From Erythrobacter sanguineus (GTDB lineage: Bacteria > Pseudomonadota > Alphaproteobacteria > Sphingomonadales > Sphingomonadaceae), in contig NZ_FRDF01000009.1 of assembly GCF_900143235.1 (NCBI RefSeq), positions 1-64,000 on the forward strand: a stretch of 64,000 nt of DNA, read 5' to 3'. A program made the position numbers and the translations under genes. The notes under the pieces are model-generated. The model made no database searches. It had not been told where the DNA came from and worked only from the letters and a program-made list of their open reading frames with translations. The stretch's first letter is position 1. Each line of letters begins with the position of its first letter. Of the stretch, positions 17,569 through 26,414 are shown in pieces.

Positions 17569-18558
17569 ATGTCGCGATTTTCTCTGGATATGCCCGATCC
17601 TGGCCGTCCCGTTTCGGACAAGGGCCCCGGCCTGAGCGGCGGCAGCGTGCCGGGTCTCGCGGGCAGCGCGGCGTTTTCCTACATTGCTCCGCACCGGATG
17701 CGCCTGCCGGTGCTGGTGGCCGTGCCCCATGCCGGACGCGCCTATCCGCCGCATGTGCTGGCGCGCATGCGCGATCCGCATGGCGCCCAATTGCGGCTGG
17801 AGGACCGGCTGGTCGACCGGCTCGGCCACGCCATCGCGCAGGCGACGGGGGCCGCGTTGCTGGTGGCCCATGCCCCGCGCGCCGTGCTCGATCTCAACCG
17901 TGCCGAGGACGATATCGACTGGGACATGGTCGAAGGCGGCAGGCCCGAAGATCTCGGGCTCCGGCAAGTGGCGGGGCAGGGCGGAAACCACCGCGCCCGC
18001 AGTGGGCTGGGGCTGGTGCCGCGGCGCCTGCCCGGATCGGGCGAGATCTGGCGCGGACGTCTTGGCCGGACCGAACTCGACGCGCGGATTGCGGGTATCC
18101 ACCGCGCCTATCACGAATTTGTCGGCGCGGAACTTTCGCGGATCCGCGCTGGCTGGGGCGCGGCGCTGCTGATCGACTTGCATTCGATGCCCCCGCTGCG
18201 CGCTGCCGAGGGTGAGGAACAGGCGCCACAGATCGTGCTGGGTGACCGGTTTGGAGTCTCCTGCCACCACGGCCTGATGGGGCGCGCACTGCTGCACCTT
18301 GAGGCGCAGGGCTGCCCGGCAGCCCAGAACCGGCCCTATTCGGGCGGCTATGTGCTCGATCGTCACGGCGCGCCGGAGCGGGGCATCCATGCATTGCAGG
18401 TCGAGGTCTGCCGGGCGACCTACCTTGATCGCCGACTGGCTGAACCGGGTGAGGGGATGGACGCAATGGCCACACTGCTTGGATCGCTGGTGCGCGTGAT
18501 CGGCGCGGAGACTGCGCTGCTTGGCGGGGGCGAAGCTGTTTTGCAGGCCGCCGAATAG
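17569..18558 (+). CDS. N-formylglutamate amidohydrolase family protein
   Basis: A 329-aa protein of the N-formylglutamate deformylase family. PVLVAVPHAGRAYPPHV, RLEDRLVDRLG, HAPRAVLDLNRAEDDIDWDM and IDLHSMPP carry the conserved His/Asp residues, and HALQVEVCRATYLD is the C-terminal core. Characterised members hydrolyse N-formyl-L-glutamate to formate and glutamate at the end of histidine degradation. No other hut genes are here, so the role may differ. ATG 17569 follows an AAGG; the in-frame TTG at 17530 would be an extension. Confidence 0.85.
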   Translation: MSRFSLDMPDPGRPVSDKGPGLSGGSVPGLAGSAAFSYIAPHRMRLPVLVAVPHAGRAYPPHVLARMRDPHGAQLRLEDRLVDRLGHAIAQATGAALLVAHAPRAVLDLNRAEDDIDWDMVEGGRPEDLGLRQVAGQGGNHRARSGLGLVPRRLPGSGEIWRGRLGRTELDARIAGIHRAYHEFVGAELSRIRAGWGAALLIDLHSMPPLRAAEGEEQAPQIVLGDRFGVSCHHGLMGRALLHLEAQGCPAAQNRPYSGGYVLDRHGAPERGIHALQVEVCRATYLDRRLAEPGEGMDAMATLLGSLVRVIGAETALLGGGEAVLQAAE

Positions 18559-18610
18559 GCCCGATGCGTGCCTTCATGCCTTCGTGCGTTGGGGAGGGAA
18601 CGACAAGAAA

Positions 18611-18645
18611 CCACCTCGCCGCATGAGGGGGACAGCGCGAGGTGG
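18611..18645. repeat. 9-bp inverted repeat between convergent genes
   Basis: CCACCTCGC (18611-18619) and GCGAGGTGG (18637-18645) can form a stem with a 17-base loop in the gap between the amidohydrolase and sapC genes. There is no T-run. It could be a weak terminator or mRNA 3' stabilising structure. Confidence 0.4.
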
Positions 18646-18787
18646 TCAAGGTTCAGGGGAATTGCGCTTTTGTCAGCGCCTCACTGGCCGGCGCAAAAGG
18701 TGCGCTGCCAGTGCCAATGATATGGGAATGTGGCGGCCTTTTTCAAGAATGCTGCCCGCGCTGCGCGGTGCTTCTCGCTCTGTCGGC

Positions 18788-18813
18788 GCGGCCCTCGCCT
18801 TGACGAGGGCCGC
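18788..18813 (-). terminator. Stem-loop downstream of sapC
   Basis: GCGGCCCTCG and CGAGGGCCGC form a perfect 10-bp stem with a 6-base loop, starting 10 bases after the sapC stop. No clear T-run follows, so it may be a processing or stabilising hairpin rather than a strong intrinsic terminator. Confidence 0.5.
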
Positions 18814-18823
18814 GGCCTGATTG

Positions 18824-19603
18824 TCAGTTTACCGTCGCATCCGGCGTCGGCAGCAGGCCCATGCCGACCTGACGCTGGAAGATGTTGCGCATCAGGTTCA
18901 TCGAGAAAAGGTGGGCGTGAATCAGGACCAGCATCCCGTTCTTGATCAGCGCCTCAAGCTTTTCGGTCGGAAGATCGCGCAGCTTGCTTTCGTCCACCAT
19001 CCGGAAGCCGCGATAGACAAACGGCTTGTCGGGTTCGTCATTGCGGGTGATCGAGATTTCACCGTCCATCATGATATCAAGCTTGCCGAGCTCATCCATG
19101 AAAGCTTTGGTGCGCTGGCCGGCTTCCTCGAAACGGCGGCAGAAATCGAGTACGCCCTTGGTATATTCGGTTGGCTCGGCTTGCGCGTCGAACAGTTCGA
19201 CGCCCTCGGCATGCTTGCCGACCACACTGACAGTCGGATCAAAGCACAACGACATTTCATCGCTGTCCTGATGCAGTCTTGCCAGGATGAAGGGATAGCG
19301 CCGCACATAGGCCGGGACATAGATTTCGCTAACCAGTTTCTTGTCGTCGCCGATGAAGGTGTTGACGCCTTCGTTGAGCCCGAACAGCGCGATCGGAAGC
19401 GGATTCTCGCCTGCGGTGAAGACGATCGGAAAGTGGCGCTGAGCGTCGATGAATTCGTCCGAGGTCAGCGGAACGGCGTGGGTTTCGGCCAGAAACGCAG
19501 CGTTTTCCATGGTGCCGACCTTCCAGTCGGCATGGTCGCGGCTGTTGAGCGGCAGTAGGTCCTTGTAGAACAGCGGAAGTTGCGGTTGCGGCGCGCTGGC
19601 CAT
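18824..19603 (-). CDS. SapC family protein
   Basis: A 259-aa protein of the SapC family (named after the Campylobacter S-layer-associated protein), common in sphingomonads and caulobacters, often near TonB receptors or tryptophan halogenases. Family-like stretches are FYKDLLPLNSRDHADWKVG near the N-terminus, EFIDAQRHFPIVFTAGE, IYVPAYVRRYPFILAR and a C-terminal helix with LIHAHLFSMNLMRNI. No signal peptide is seen. ATG 19603 follows GGAGAC; the longer ORF start is not supported. Biochemical role unknown. Confidence 0.85.
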   Translation of the reverse strand: MASAPQPQLPLFYKDLLPLNSRDHADWKVGTMENAAFLAETHAVPLTSDEFIDAQRHFPIVFTAGENPLPIALFGLNEGVNTFIGDDKKLVSEIYVPAYVRRYPFILARLHQDSDEMSLCFDPTVSVVGKHAEGVELFDAQAEPTEYTKGVLDFCRRFEEAGQRTKAFMDELGKLDIMMDGEISITRNDEPDKPFVYRGFRMVDESKLRDLPTEKLEALIKNGMLVLIHAHLFSMNLMRNIFQRQVGMGLLPTPDATVN

Positions 19604-19692
19604 GACATCGTCTCCGAGAAAAATCAGTTGCGGGTTGATCCCTGCGGCAGGCTCCCCCCGCCGAACGCGGCGGCCTGTAGGCGTTTGCGGCC

Positions 19693-21147
19693 TCAGGTGC
19701 AAGCCGTGGGGTCGGCGGCAATCAGCTTGCCCGGATTGAGCAGCCCGTCCGGATCGAGCGCCTGCTTGACGCTGCGCATCAGCGAAAGCGCGACCGGATC
19801 GTGCAGGCGGGCGAGTTCATCGACCTTCATCTGCCCGATCCCGTGTTCGGCGCTGATCGATCCGCCCCATTCGCACACCAGATCATGGACCCGCGCGCTG
19901 ACTGCCTTGCCTTCGGCCTCCTCCCATTCACCGCGCACCGCCGCCGCTGGGGCGAGTACATGAAAATGGACATTGCCGTCGCCCAGATGACCAAAGGCGA
20001 CCGCCTGCGTGCCGGGAAATGCGGCCTCGATCAGCGGGCTGGCGGCGAGGATGAACTCGGGCATTTTTTCGACTGGCACTGAGATATCGTGCTGCATCGC
20101 CGGGCCAAGCGCGCGTTCCGCAGCTGAAATCGAATCGCGCAGATGCCAGAAATCCTCTGCCTGCCGCTCATTGGCGGCGATTGCCGCGTCATCAAGCAGC
20201 CCTTCCTCCATCGCCGCGGCAAGGCTGGTTTCGAGCTTGTCTCGCAAGTCGCTGCTGTCGGCGCTGGACGAGACGCATTCTATCAACGCATTCCAGTGAT
20301 GGCGTCCGGCAAGCGGGGCGCGCGCTGCGGGCTGGTGGGCAAGCACGCTGTCGAGGCAATGGGCAGGCACCACCTCGAAGCCTTCGAGCGCTTCGCCCAG
20401 ATCGCGTTCGACCCGGCGCAGCAGGGCGCGCGCATCGGTGATCGCGGCAAGGCCCGTCCACGCCGTCACCCGCCCGTTGGACGCGGGTAGCAGCCGGAGG
20501 GTTGCCGCCGTGACGATTCCCAGCGTGCCTTCTGACCCGATCAGCAACTGTTTGAGATCAAACCCGCGATTGTCTTTCTTGAGCGGGGTCAGGGCGTCGA
20601 ACACCTCACCATTGGCCAGCACGGCCTCAAGTCCCAGCACCTGCGCGCGCATCGTGCCGTGGCGCAGCACCTGCGTGCCGCCGGCATTGGTCGAGACCAG
20701 CCCTCCGATGGTCGCCGAACCCTTGCCGCCCAAGGTCAGGGCAAAGCGCATCCCGGCCTCATCTGCCGCTTCGTGCAGATGCTGGAGGATCACACCGGCC
20801 TCGCACACCACCTGCCCGGCATCCCGGTCGATCGCGCGGATCCGGTCCATCCGCCGCAACGACAGCAGCAGCGCGTTGCCGCTATCATCCGGGGTGGCGC
20901 CGCCAGCCATGCCGCTATTGCCCCCCTGCGGCACGATCGGCACGCGGTGCGCGGCGCACAATTTCACCAGCGCGGCAAGCTGCGCTGTCGAAGCGGGCGA
21001 TGCCATCGCCAGCGCGCGCCCGGTGTAGCGCCCGCGCCAGTCGGTCAGCCACGTTTCCACCAGTTCCGGATCGCTGGTAAGACCGCGCTGGCCAAGCAGG
21101 TTGGTGGCTTCTTCAAGAAAGCTGGTGGCTGGAGAGGGCAGGGTCAT
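19693..21147 (-). CDS. FAD-binding oxidoreductase, GlcD/D-2-hydroxyacid dehydrogenase type
   Basis: A 484-aa flavoprotein of the vanillyl-alcohol-oxidase/PCMH family (GlcD, D-lactate or D-2-hydroxyglutarate dehydrogenases). The FAD-binding stretch is IVPQGGNSGMAGGA with GGLVSTNAGGTQVLRHG and LIGSEGTLGIVTA. The C-terminal cap has AFGHLGDGNVHFH and SAEHGIGQMK, the metal/substrate-binding part. No GlcE/GlcF subunits are adjacent, so a stand-alone D-2-hydroxyglutarate or D-lactate dehydrogenase is most likely. ATG 21147 is chosen; ATG 21159 is an alternative and neither has a strong ribosome site. Confidence 0.88.
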   Translation of the reverse strand: MTLPSPATSFLEEATNLLGQRGLTSDPELVETWLTDWRGRYTGRALAMASPASTAQLAALVKLCAAHRVPIVPQGGNSGMAGGATPDDSGNALLLSLRRMDRIRAIDRDAGQVVCEAGVILQHLHEAADEAGMRFALTLGGKGSATIGGLVSTNAGGTQVLRHGTMRAQVLGLEAVLANGEVFDALTPLKKDNRGFDLKQLLIGSEGTLGIVTAATLRLLPASNGRVTAWTGLAAITDARALLRRVERDLGEALEGFEVVPAHCLDSVLAHQPAARAPLAGRHHWNALIECVSSSADSSDLRDKLETSLAAAMEEGLLDDAAIAANERQAEDFWHLRDSISAAERALGPAMQHDISVPVEKMPEFILAASPLIEAAFPGTQAVAFGHLGDGNVHFHVLAPAAAVRGEWEEAEGKAVSARVHDLVCEWGGSISAEHGIGQMKVDELARLHDPVALSLMRSVKQALDPDGLLNPGKLIAADPTACT

Positions 21148-21308
21148 TGTTGCGCCCATGCCACAGTCTGCTGCAATTGTGCCAGAGGTTTTGCGTTGCG
21201 CCGCACGCGAGTTAAGCCGGGGTTCAATTGCCGGCATTAGGCGTGCACTTGTGCAGAGCCGCGCCTGTCGGGCCGCTCTGGCACTTTGAGGAGGAAGCTT
21301 CAGCCGCC

Positions 21309-21884
21309 ATGCACAGCCTGCTTGCCCTGACAGCGCCACTGGCGCTTATGCTGCCGCTGGCGGCGGACGGGGGTGCGCCTTTGCAAGGGGAGTGGCCGGC
21401 AGGAACCGCAGCGGCTTCCGCACCGCAATGCGAGGCCGCCGGGCTGTCGGATACGCCGCGGGTCAATCCGCTATCGGCGCTGCGAGCACAGCAGAGTGCG
21501 CGGCAGGTGCGGATCGAACAGCGTGTGGTGATCCGGATCGCGCCGCAGCCGCCGGCTGCGCGGCAGGACATGCTCGCGCAGCTGCCACAGCGCGCCATTG
21601 CCCCCCGTTTCGAAGAAGCGCGCAAGGAAAAATGCGTCCCGCTTGAAGGCATTGCCGGAGTGCAGACGGGCAGCGGCAACCGCCTTGTCCTGTTCCTGCG
21701 CGACGAGCGGATGATCTCGCTCAATCTGGAGAAATCCTGCCGAGCGCGCGATTTCTATTCGGGCTTCTATGTCGAGCGGAACAAGGACGGCCGCCTTTGT
21801 GTAGAGCGCGACAAGCTACAGTCCCGCACCGGGATGCGCTGCGAGGTCGAGGTGATGCGCCAGCTGGTCGAAGTGCGCAACTGA
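21309..21884 (+). CDS. Hypothetical exported protein
   Basis: A 191-aa ORF. MHSLLALTAPLALMLPLAA looks like a signal peptide, followed by a mature part with an Arg/Gln-rich segment and four cysteines (in APQCEA, EKCVPLEG, KSCRARD and RCEVEV), plus one in RLCVERD. ATG 21309 is preceded by GAGGAGGAAG at about 13 bases. The family is not recognised. It probably resides in the periplasm. The next gene, an RNA helicase, starts 145 bases on and is unlikely to be functionally linked. Confidence 0.65.
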   Translation: MHSLLALTAPLALMLPLAADGGAPLQGEWPAGTAAASAPQCEAAGLSDTPRVNPLSALRAQQSARQVRIEQRVVIRIAPQPPAARQDMLAQLPQRAIAPRFEEARKEKCVPLEGIAGVQTGSGNRLVLFLRDERMISLNLEKSCRARDFYSGFYVERNKDGRLCVERDKLQSRTGMRCEVEVMRQLVEVRN

Positions 21885-22028
21885 AGCCTCTGCGCCGGCA
21901 CGTGCGCGATTCCTTGACTTTTGCACCCGATTGAGGGAAACGCGCCGCTGGCCAGCGCCGCCATTGGCACGCGCAGGCCAGCAATCCCGGCAGCCCGTCT
22001 GCCCGCTTATCCGGACATATCGCCAAGC

Positions 22029-23477
22029 ATGACCTTCGCCGATCTCGGCCTTTCGCCCGAATTGCTCAAAGCCGTGGAGGACGCGGGCTACACCACGCCG
22101 ACCGCAATCCAGGCCCAGGCGATCCCCACCGTGCTGATGATGAGGGACCTCATCGGCATCGCCCAGACCGGCACCGGCAAGACGGCAAGCTTCGTGTTGC
22201 CGATGATCGATGTCATGGCCGCCGGTCGCCGGCGCGCGCTGATGCCGCGTTCGCTGATCCTTGAGCCGACCCGTGAACTCGCTGCGCAGGTGGCCGAGAA
22301 TTTCGAGAAATACGGGGCGAACCACGATCTCAAGATGGCGCTGCTGATCGGCGGCGTGCAGATGGGTGACCAGCTGAAGGCGCTGTCCGACGGGGTCGAC
22401 GTGCTGATCGCCACCCCGGGCCGTTTGATGGATCTGTTCGAACGCGGCAAAATCATGCTCAACGGCTGCGAATTGCTGGTGATCGACGAAGCTGACCGGA
22501 TGCTCGACATGGGGTTCATCCCGGATATCGAGTTCATCTGTTCCAAGCTTCCCGAAACCCGCCAGACCATGCTGTTTTCGGCCACGATGCCGCCACCGAT
22601 CGAGAAGCTGGCCAAGAAGTTTCTCAACAACCCCAAGCGGATCGAAGTCAGCCGCGCTGCATCGACCAATGCCGATATCACCGCCTTCAAGGTGCCGGTG
22701 AAGTCGCGGTCGAAAAAGGACACGCTGCGCTGGTTCCTTGAGAACGATCTGGTCGAAACCGCCATCATCTTCGCCAACCGGAAGACCACGGTGCGCGACT
22801 TGAATCAGAGCCTGACCCGCTTCGGTTTCAGGTCGTCGGAAATCCACGGCGATATGGACCAGTCAAGCCGGATCAAGGAACTGGAACGCTTCAAGGCCGG
22901 CGAGGTGAATATCCTCGTCGCATCGGACGTTGCGGCGCGCGGACTGGATATCAAGGGCGTGTCCCACGTCTTCAACTTCGACACGCCTTGGCACCCGGAT
23001 GACTACGTCCACCGCATCGGCCGCACGGGCCGCGCCGGGGCCAAGGGCCGGGCCTTCACCTTCGTATCCGAAGAAGATGCCGAGGCGATCAGCAATGTCG
23101 AAAAGCTGACCGGCAGCGCGATCAAGGTGTTCGGCAAGGATGATGTGCGGGTCGACCTCAGCGAAGCACTCGCCAAGGCCGAAGCTTCCGCCGAAGCGAC
23201 CGCCAAAGCCAGCAAGGCTGAGGAACCGACCGAGGAACGCGAAGAGCGCCCGGCCAGAAAACCGCGCCGTGCGCGTGAAGACCGTTCGCCGCGTGAGGAG
23301 CGCGCCGAACCTGCGGCAGATCGTCCCGCCAAGCCGCGCCGCGAGCGCGCCGAACGCGCAGAGGAACCTGCCGAGCGCAAACCGCGCGCCCGCCGTCAAC
23401 ACGAAGATGATGAGTCCGTGCCGCCGGGTGAATGGAACGGCCCGCGCCCGAGCTTTCTTGATGTGGGTTTTGGCTGA
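22029..23477 (+). CDS. rhlE: DEAD-box RNA helicase, RhlE type
   Basis: A 482-aa helicase. The N-terminal Q-motif region (MTFADLGLSPELLKAVEDAG) precedes Walker A AQTGTGKT (45-52), PTRELA, IATPGRL, DEAD (153-156) and SAT. The second RecA domain holds ARGLD and HRIGRTGRAG. After residue ~385 comes a disordered tail of alternating acidic and basic residues (repeats of RAER/EEPAER), typical of RhlE and useful for RNA binding. It acts in ribosome assembly or RNA decay. ATG 22029 matches the family; the open frame upstream to 21921 does not. Confidence 0.9.
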   Translation: MTFADLGLSPELLKAVEDAGYTTPTAIQAQAIPTVLMMRDLIGIAQTGTGKTASFVLPMIDVMAAGRRRALMPRSLILEPTRELAAQVAENFEKYGANHDLKMALLIGGVQMGDQLKALSDGVDVLIATPGRLMDLFERGKIMLNGCELLVIDEADRMLDMGFIPDIEFICSKLPETRQTMLFSATMPPPIEKLAKKFLNNPKRIEVSRAASTNADITAFKVPVKSRSKKDTLRWFLENDLVETAIIFANRKTTVRDLNQSLTRFGFRSSEIHGDMDQSSRIKELERFKAGEVNILVASDVAARGLDIKGVSHVFNFDTPWHPDDYVHRIGRTGRAGAKGRAFTFVSEEDAEAISNVEKLTGSAIKVFGKDDVRVDLSEALAKAEASAEATAKASKAEEPTEEREERPARKPRRAREDRSPREERAEPAADRPAKPRRERAERAEEPAERKPRARRQHEDDESVPPGEWNGPRPSFLDVGFG

Positions 23478-23479
23478 GG

Positions 23480-25786
23480 TCAGCCCGCCAGCTTCACAAA
23501 GCTGTCCAGCACCCGCTTTTCGCCTGCATCCTCGAACAGGATGGTAAGCTTGTTGCCTTCCTGATCGATCACGCAGCCGGTGCCGAATTTGTCGTGGGCG
23601 ACCATCGCGCCAATCGCGATGTCGCTGCGGGCGGGGGCGGCGAAGCTGGCGGCTGACCGCGTGTTCTCGCGCACCCGCGCTGGCTTGGTGTCATATCCCG
23701 AAGTCAAAGCCCGCTGCCAGCCGGGGCCGCGTTGCTGGGCGCGGTCAGGCCGGTCGCGCGCGACATGGGCGAAGGGATCTTCCTGCTCGCTCCAGTTCGC
23801 CCGCCATAGCGAAGCACCGCCGGTGAGGGTGGTTTCCTGCTCGATATGCTCCTCGGGCAGTTCCTCGATGAAGCGGCTGGGAATGCTGCTCGTCCACTGG
23901 CCGTAAATCCGGCGGTTGGCGGCATGCAGGATGGTGCAGCGTCGCCGCGCGCGGGTGATCGCGACATAGGCAAGGCGGCGTTCTTCCTCCAGCGAGGCAA
24001 GCCCGCCCTCGTCGATCGCTCGCTGACTGGGGAACACGCCTTCCTCCCAGCCGACGCAGAACAGATTGTCGAATTCGAGCCCCTTGGCGGCGTGGATCGT
24101 CATGATTGTCACCCGCTCGCCATCACTTGCGCGGTCATTATCCATCACGAGGCTGACATGTTCGAGGAAATCGCCGAGGCTGTCGTAATCCTCCATCGCG
24201 CGGGCGAGTTCGGAGAGATTTTCGACGCGCCCCGCGCTTTCCGCCGAACGGTCGGCAGCCAGCATCGCACTGTAACCTGATTCCTCCAGCACCAGCCGCA
24301 GCAGGTCTGCCGGGCTGAACGTTTCGGACATCTCGCGCCAATGCAGGAATTGCTGCATCAACCCGCCGATGGTGCTGGCCGCACGCCTGGGCAAATCGTC
24401 GCTGTCGGCCAGTTGCAACGCCGCCGCGGCCAGCGGCAGGCCGGTGCGGCGCGCATGGCTGTGCATCGCCTCCAGCGCCTTGGCCCCAAGCCCGCGCTTG
24501 GGCTGATTATGGATACGTTCAAACGCGAGATCATCCTGCGGCTGCGCAACGAGCCTGAGATAGGCAAGTGCATCGCGGATTTCGGCGCGTTCGTAGAAAC
24601 GGAAACCGCCGATGATGCGGTAATTGACCCCGATCTGGATGAAGCGGTCTTCGAACTCGCGGGTCTGGTATTGCGCGCGCACCAGTATCGCGACCTGATC
24701 CAGCGGTACGCCTTCGGCCTCCAGCCGCTCGATCGCTTCGCCCACCCGGCGCGCTTCCTCGGGCGCGTCCCACACGCCGATCACCTTGACCTTGTCGCCG
24801 CCATCGACCTCGGTCCACAGCGTCTTTTCGTGGCGCTGCGAATTGGCGCGGATCAGGCCCGAGGCGGCGCCAAGAATATGCGGGGTGGAACGGTAATTCT
24901 GTTCGAGCCGGATCACCTCGGTGCCAGGAAAATCCTTTTCGAACCTCAGGATATTGGCGACTTCCGCGCCGCGCCAGGAATAGATCGATTGATCGTCGTC
25001 ACCGACTACGCAGATGTTCTTGTGCTGCTGCGCCAGCAGACGCAGCCACAGATATTGCACTGCGTTGGTGTCCTGATACTCGTCCACCATGATGTAGCGG
25101 AAGCGGCGCTGATAATCGGCAAGGATATCATTATGTTGTCGCAAGATGTTCAACATATGCAGCAACAGGTCGCCAAAATCGCAGGCGTTCAGGGCGCGCA
25201 ACCGTTCCTGATATCGCGCATATAGGGCTGTCCCGCGCCCGTTGGCGTATGCTTCGTTCTCGATCGCGTCCAAATCCTGCGGATTCAATCCGCGGTTCTT
25301 CCAGCGGTCGATCAGCCCGGCAAGCTGGCGTGCGGGCCAGCGTTTTTCGTCAAGCTCGGCCTCGGCAATCAGCTGCTTCAGCAGGCGGATCTGATCGTCG
25401 GTATCGATGATGGTGTAATTGTGCTGCAGGCCGACCAGTTCGGCATGGCGGCGCAGCATCTTGGCGCAGATCGAATGAAACGTGCCGAGCCACGGAATGC
25501 CTTCCGCCCCCGGTCCGAGGTGGTGCGCCACACGCTCGCGCATTTCGCGCGCGGCCTTGTTGGTGAAGGTGACGCACAGGATCTGCGAGGGATAGGCCCG
25601 CCGGGTCGCCACCAGATGCGCAAGGCGGGCGGTGAGCGCAGCGGTCTTGCCCGTGCCAGCCCCTGCCAGCATCAGCACCGGGCCTTCGGTCGCCAGCACG
25701 GCGGCGCGCTGGGGCTCGTTCAGCCGCGCCGCATAAGCGGGGATCGGATCGCGTCCGGGCGCGGGAGAAGGCAGGTTGGTGCTCAT
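23480..25786 (-). CDS. uvrD: ATP-dependent DNA helicase, UvrD/PcrA type
   Basis: A 768-aa superfamily 1A 3'-5' helicase. Motif Q/Ia start is RLNEPQRAAVLATEGPVL, Walker A AGAGTGKT (41-48), then CVTFTNKAAREMRERV, DEYQDTNAVQY, VGDDDQSIYSWRGAEV, EQNYRST and the late motifs TIHAAKGLEFDNLF and RRLAYVAITRAR. A C-terminal PcrA/UvrD-like tail (VAHDKFGTGCVIDQEGNKLT) resembles the RNA-polymerase-contacting Tudor-like fold. It functions in nucleotide excision and mismatch repair. It ends 2 bases from the convergent rhlE stop. Confidence 0.93.
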   Translation of the reverse strand: MSTNLPSPAPGRDPIPAYAARLNEPQRAAVLATEGPVLMLAGAGTGKTAALTARLAHLVATRRAYPSQILCVTFTNKAAREMRERVAHHLGPGAEGIPWLGTFHSICAKMLRRHAELVGLQHNYTIIDTDDQIRLLKQLIAEAELDEKRWPARQLAGLIDRWKNRGLNPQDLDAIENEAYANGRGTALYARYQERLRALNACDFGDLLLHMLNILRQHNDILADYQRRFRYIMVDEYQDTNAVQYLWLRLLAQQHKNICVVGDDDQSIYSWRGAEVANILRFEKDFPGTEVIRLEQNYRSTPHILGAASGLIRANSQRHEKTLWTEVDGGDKVKVIGVWDAPEEARRVGEAIERLEAEGVPLDQVAILVRAQYQTREFEDRFIQIGVNYRIIGGFRFYERAEIRDALAYLRLVAQPQDDLAFERIHNQPKRGLGAKALEAMHSHARRTGLPLAAAALQLADSDDLPRRAASTIGGLMQQFLHWREMSETFSPADLLRLVLEESGYSAMLAADRSAESAGRVENLSELARAMEDYDSLGDFLEHVSLVMDNDRASDGERVTIMTIHAAKGLEFDNLFCVGWEEGVFPSQRAIDEGGLASLEEERRLAYVAITRARRRCTILHAANRRIYGQWTSSIPSRFIEELPEEHIEQETTLTGGASLWRANWSEQEDPFAHVARDRPDRAQQRGPGWQRALTSGYDTKPARVRENTRSAASFAAPARSDIAIGAMVAHDKFGTGCVIDQEGNKLTILFEDAGEKRVLDSFVKLAG

Positions 25787-25859
25787 CGTGTCATGTGAAC
25801 AGGTAGGGAACAATGGCCGCGCGGGCAAGCCACCTCGGCCGGCTTATCGACCGCGCGCC

Positions 25860-26414
25860 TCAGCCAGCAGGCACGGCGAGCCGGAGCAGGCTGAGCTTGC
25901 CCTTGCCAACCCGGCGTTCGCTCTCGATTGTCAGCCCCTTGATGCTGACATCCTCGCTGCCCGCGGTTTCCAGCGAGATCCATGTCTGCGGCCCGATCCA
26001 GCCCAGACGCAGCAACCGGTCTATCGCAACTTCGCCTGTGCCGCTGCGATAGGGCGGATCGACGAGGATCAGGTCCAACGGGGTGGCGGCGGCGCGCAAC
26101 TGGGTGGCTGATCCGGCCTCGACCCGCGCTCGCAGCCCGGCGCCCAGCGCGGTGATATTGGTGCGGATCGCATCAATCGCGGCGCGATCCTGTTCGACGA
26201 AAAGGCAGCTGCCCGCGCCGCGTGACAGCGCCTCCAGCCCCAGTGCGCCGGAACCGGCGAACAGATCGGCGACGGTCAGTTCCTCGAAACTGCCAAGCCG
26301 GCTGGTGAGCATCGAAAACAGCGTTTCGCGCATCCGGTCGGCCGTGGGGCGGGTTGCCTCGCCCTTGGGTGCCACCAGTTTGCGCCCGCGCCATTCGCCC
26401 GCAACGACCCGCAT
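25860..26414 (-). CDS. rsmD: 16S rRNA (guanine966-N2)-methyltransferase
   Basis: A 184-aa Rossmann methyltransferase. The SAM motif is VADLFAGSGALGLEALSRG (about 48-66) and the catalytic motif DPPY is at 119-122. MRVVAGEWRGRKL is the usual start. It modifies G966 of 16S rRNA in the 30S subunit. Its ATG overlaps the rluB stop (TGATG), so the pair is coupled. Confidence 0.95.
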   Translation of the reverse strand: MRVVAGEWRGRKLVAPKGEATRPTADRMRETLFSMLTSRLGSFEELTVADLFAGSGALGLEALSRGAGSCLFVEQDRAAIDAIRTNITALGAGLRARVEAGSATQLRAAATPLDLILVDPPYRSGTGEVAIDRLLRLGWIGPQTWISLETAGSEDVSIKGLTIESERRVGKGKLSLLRLAVPAG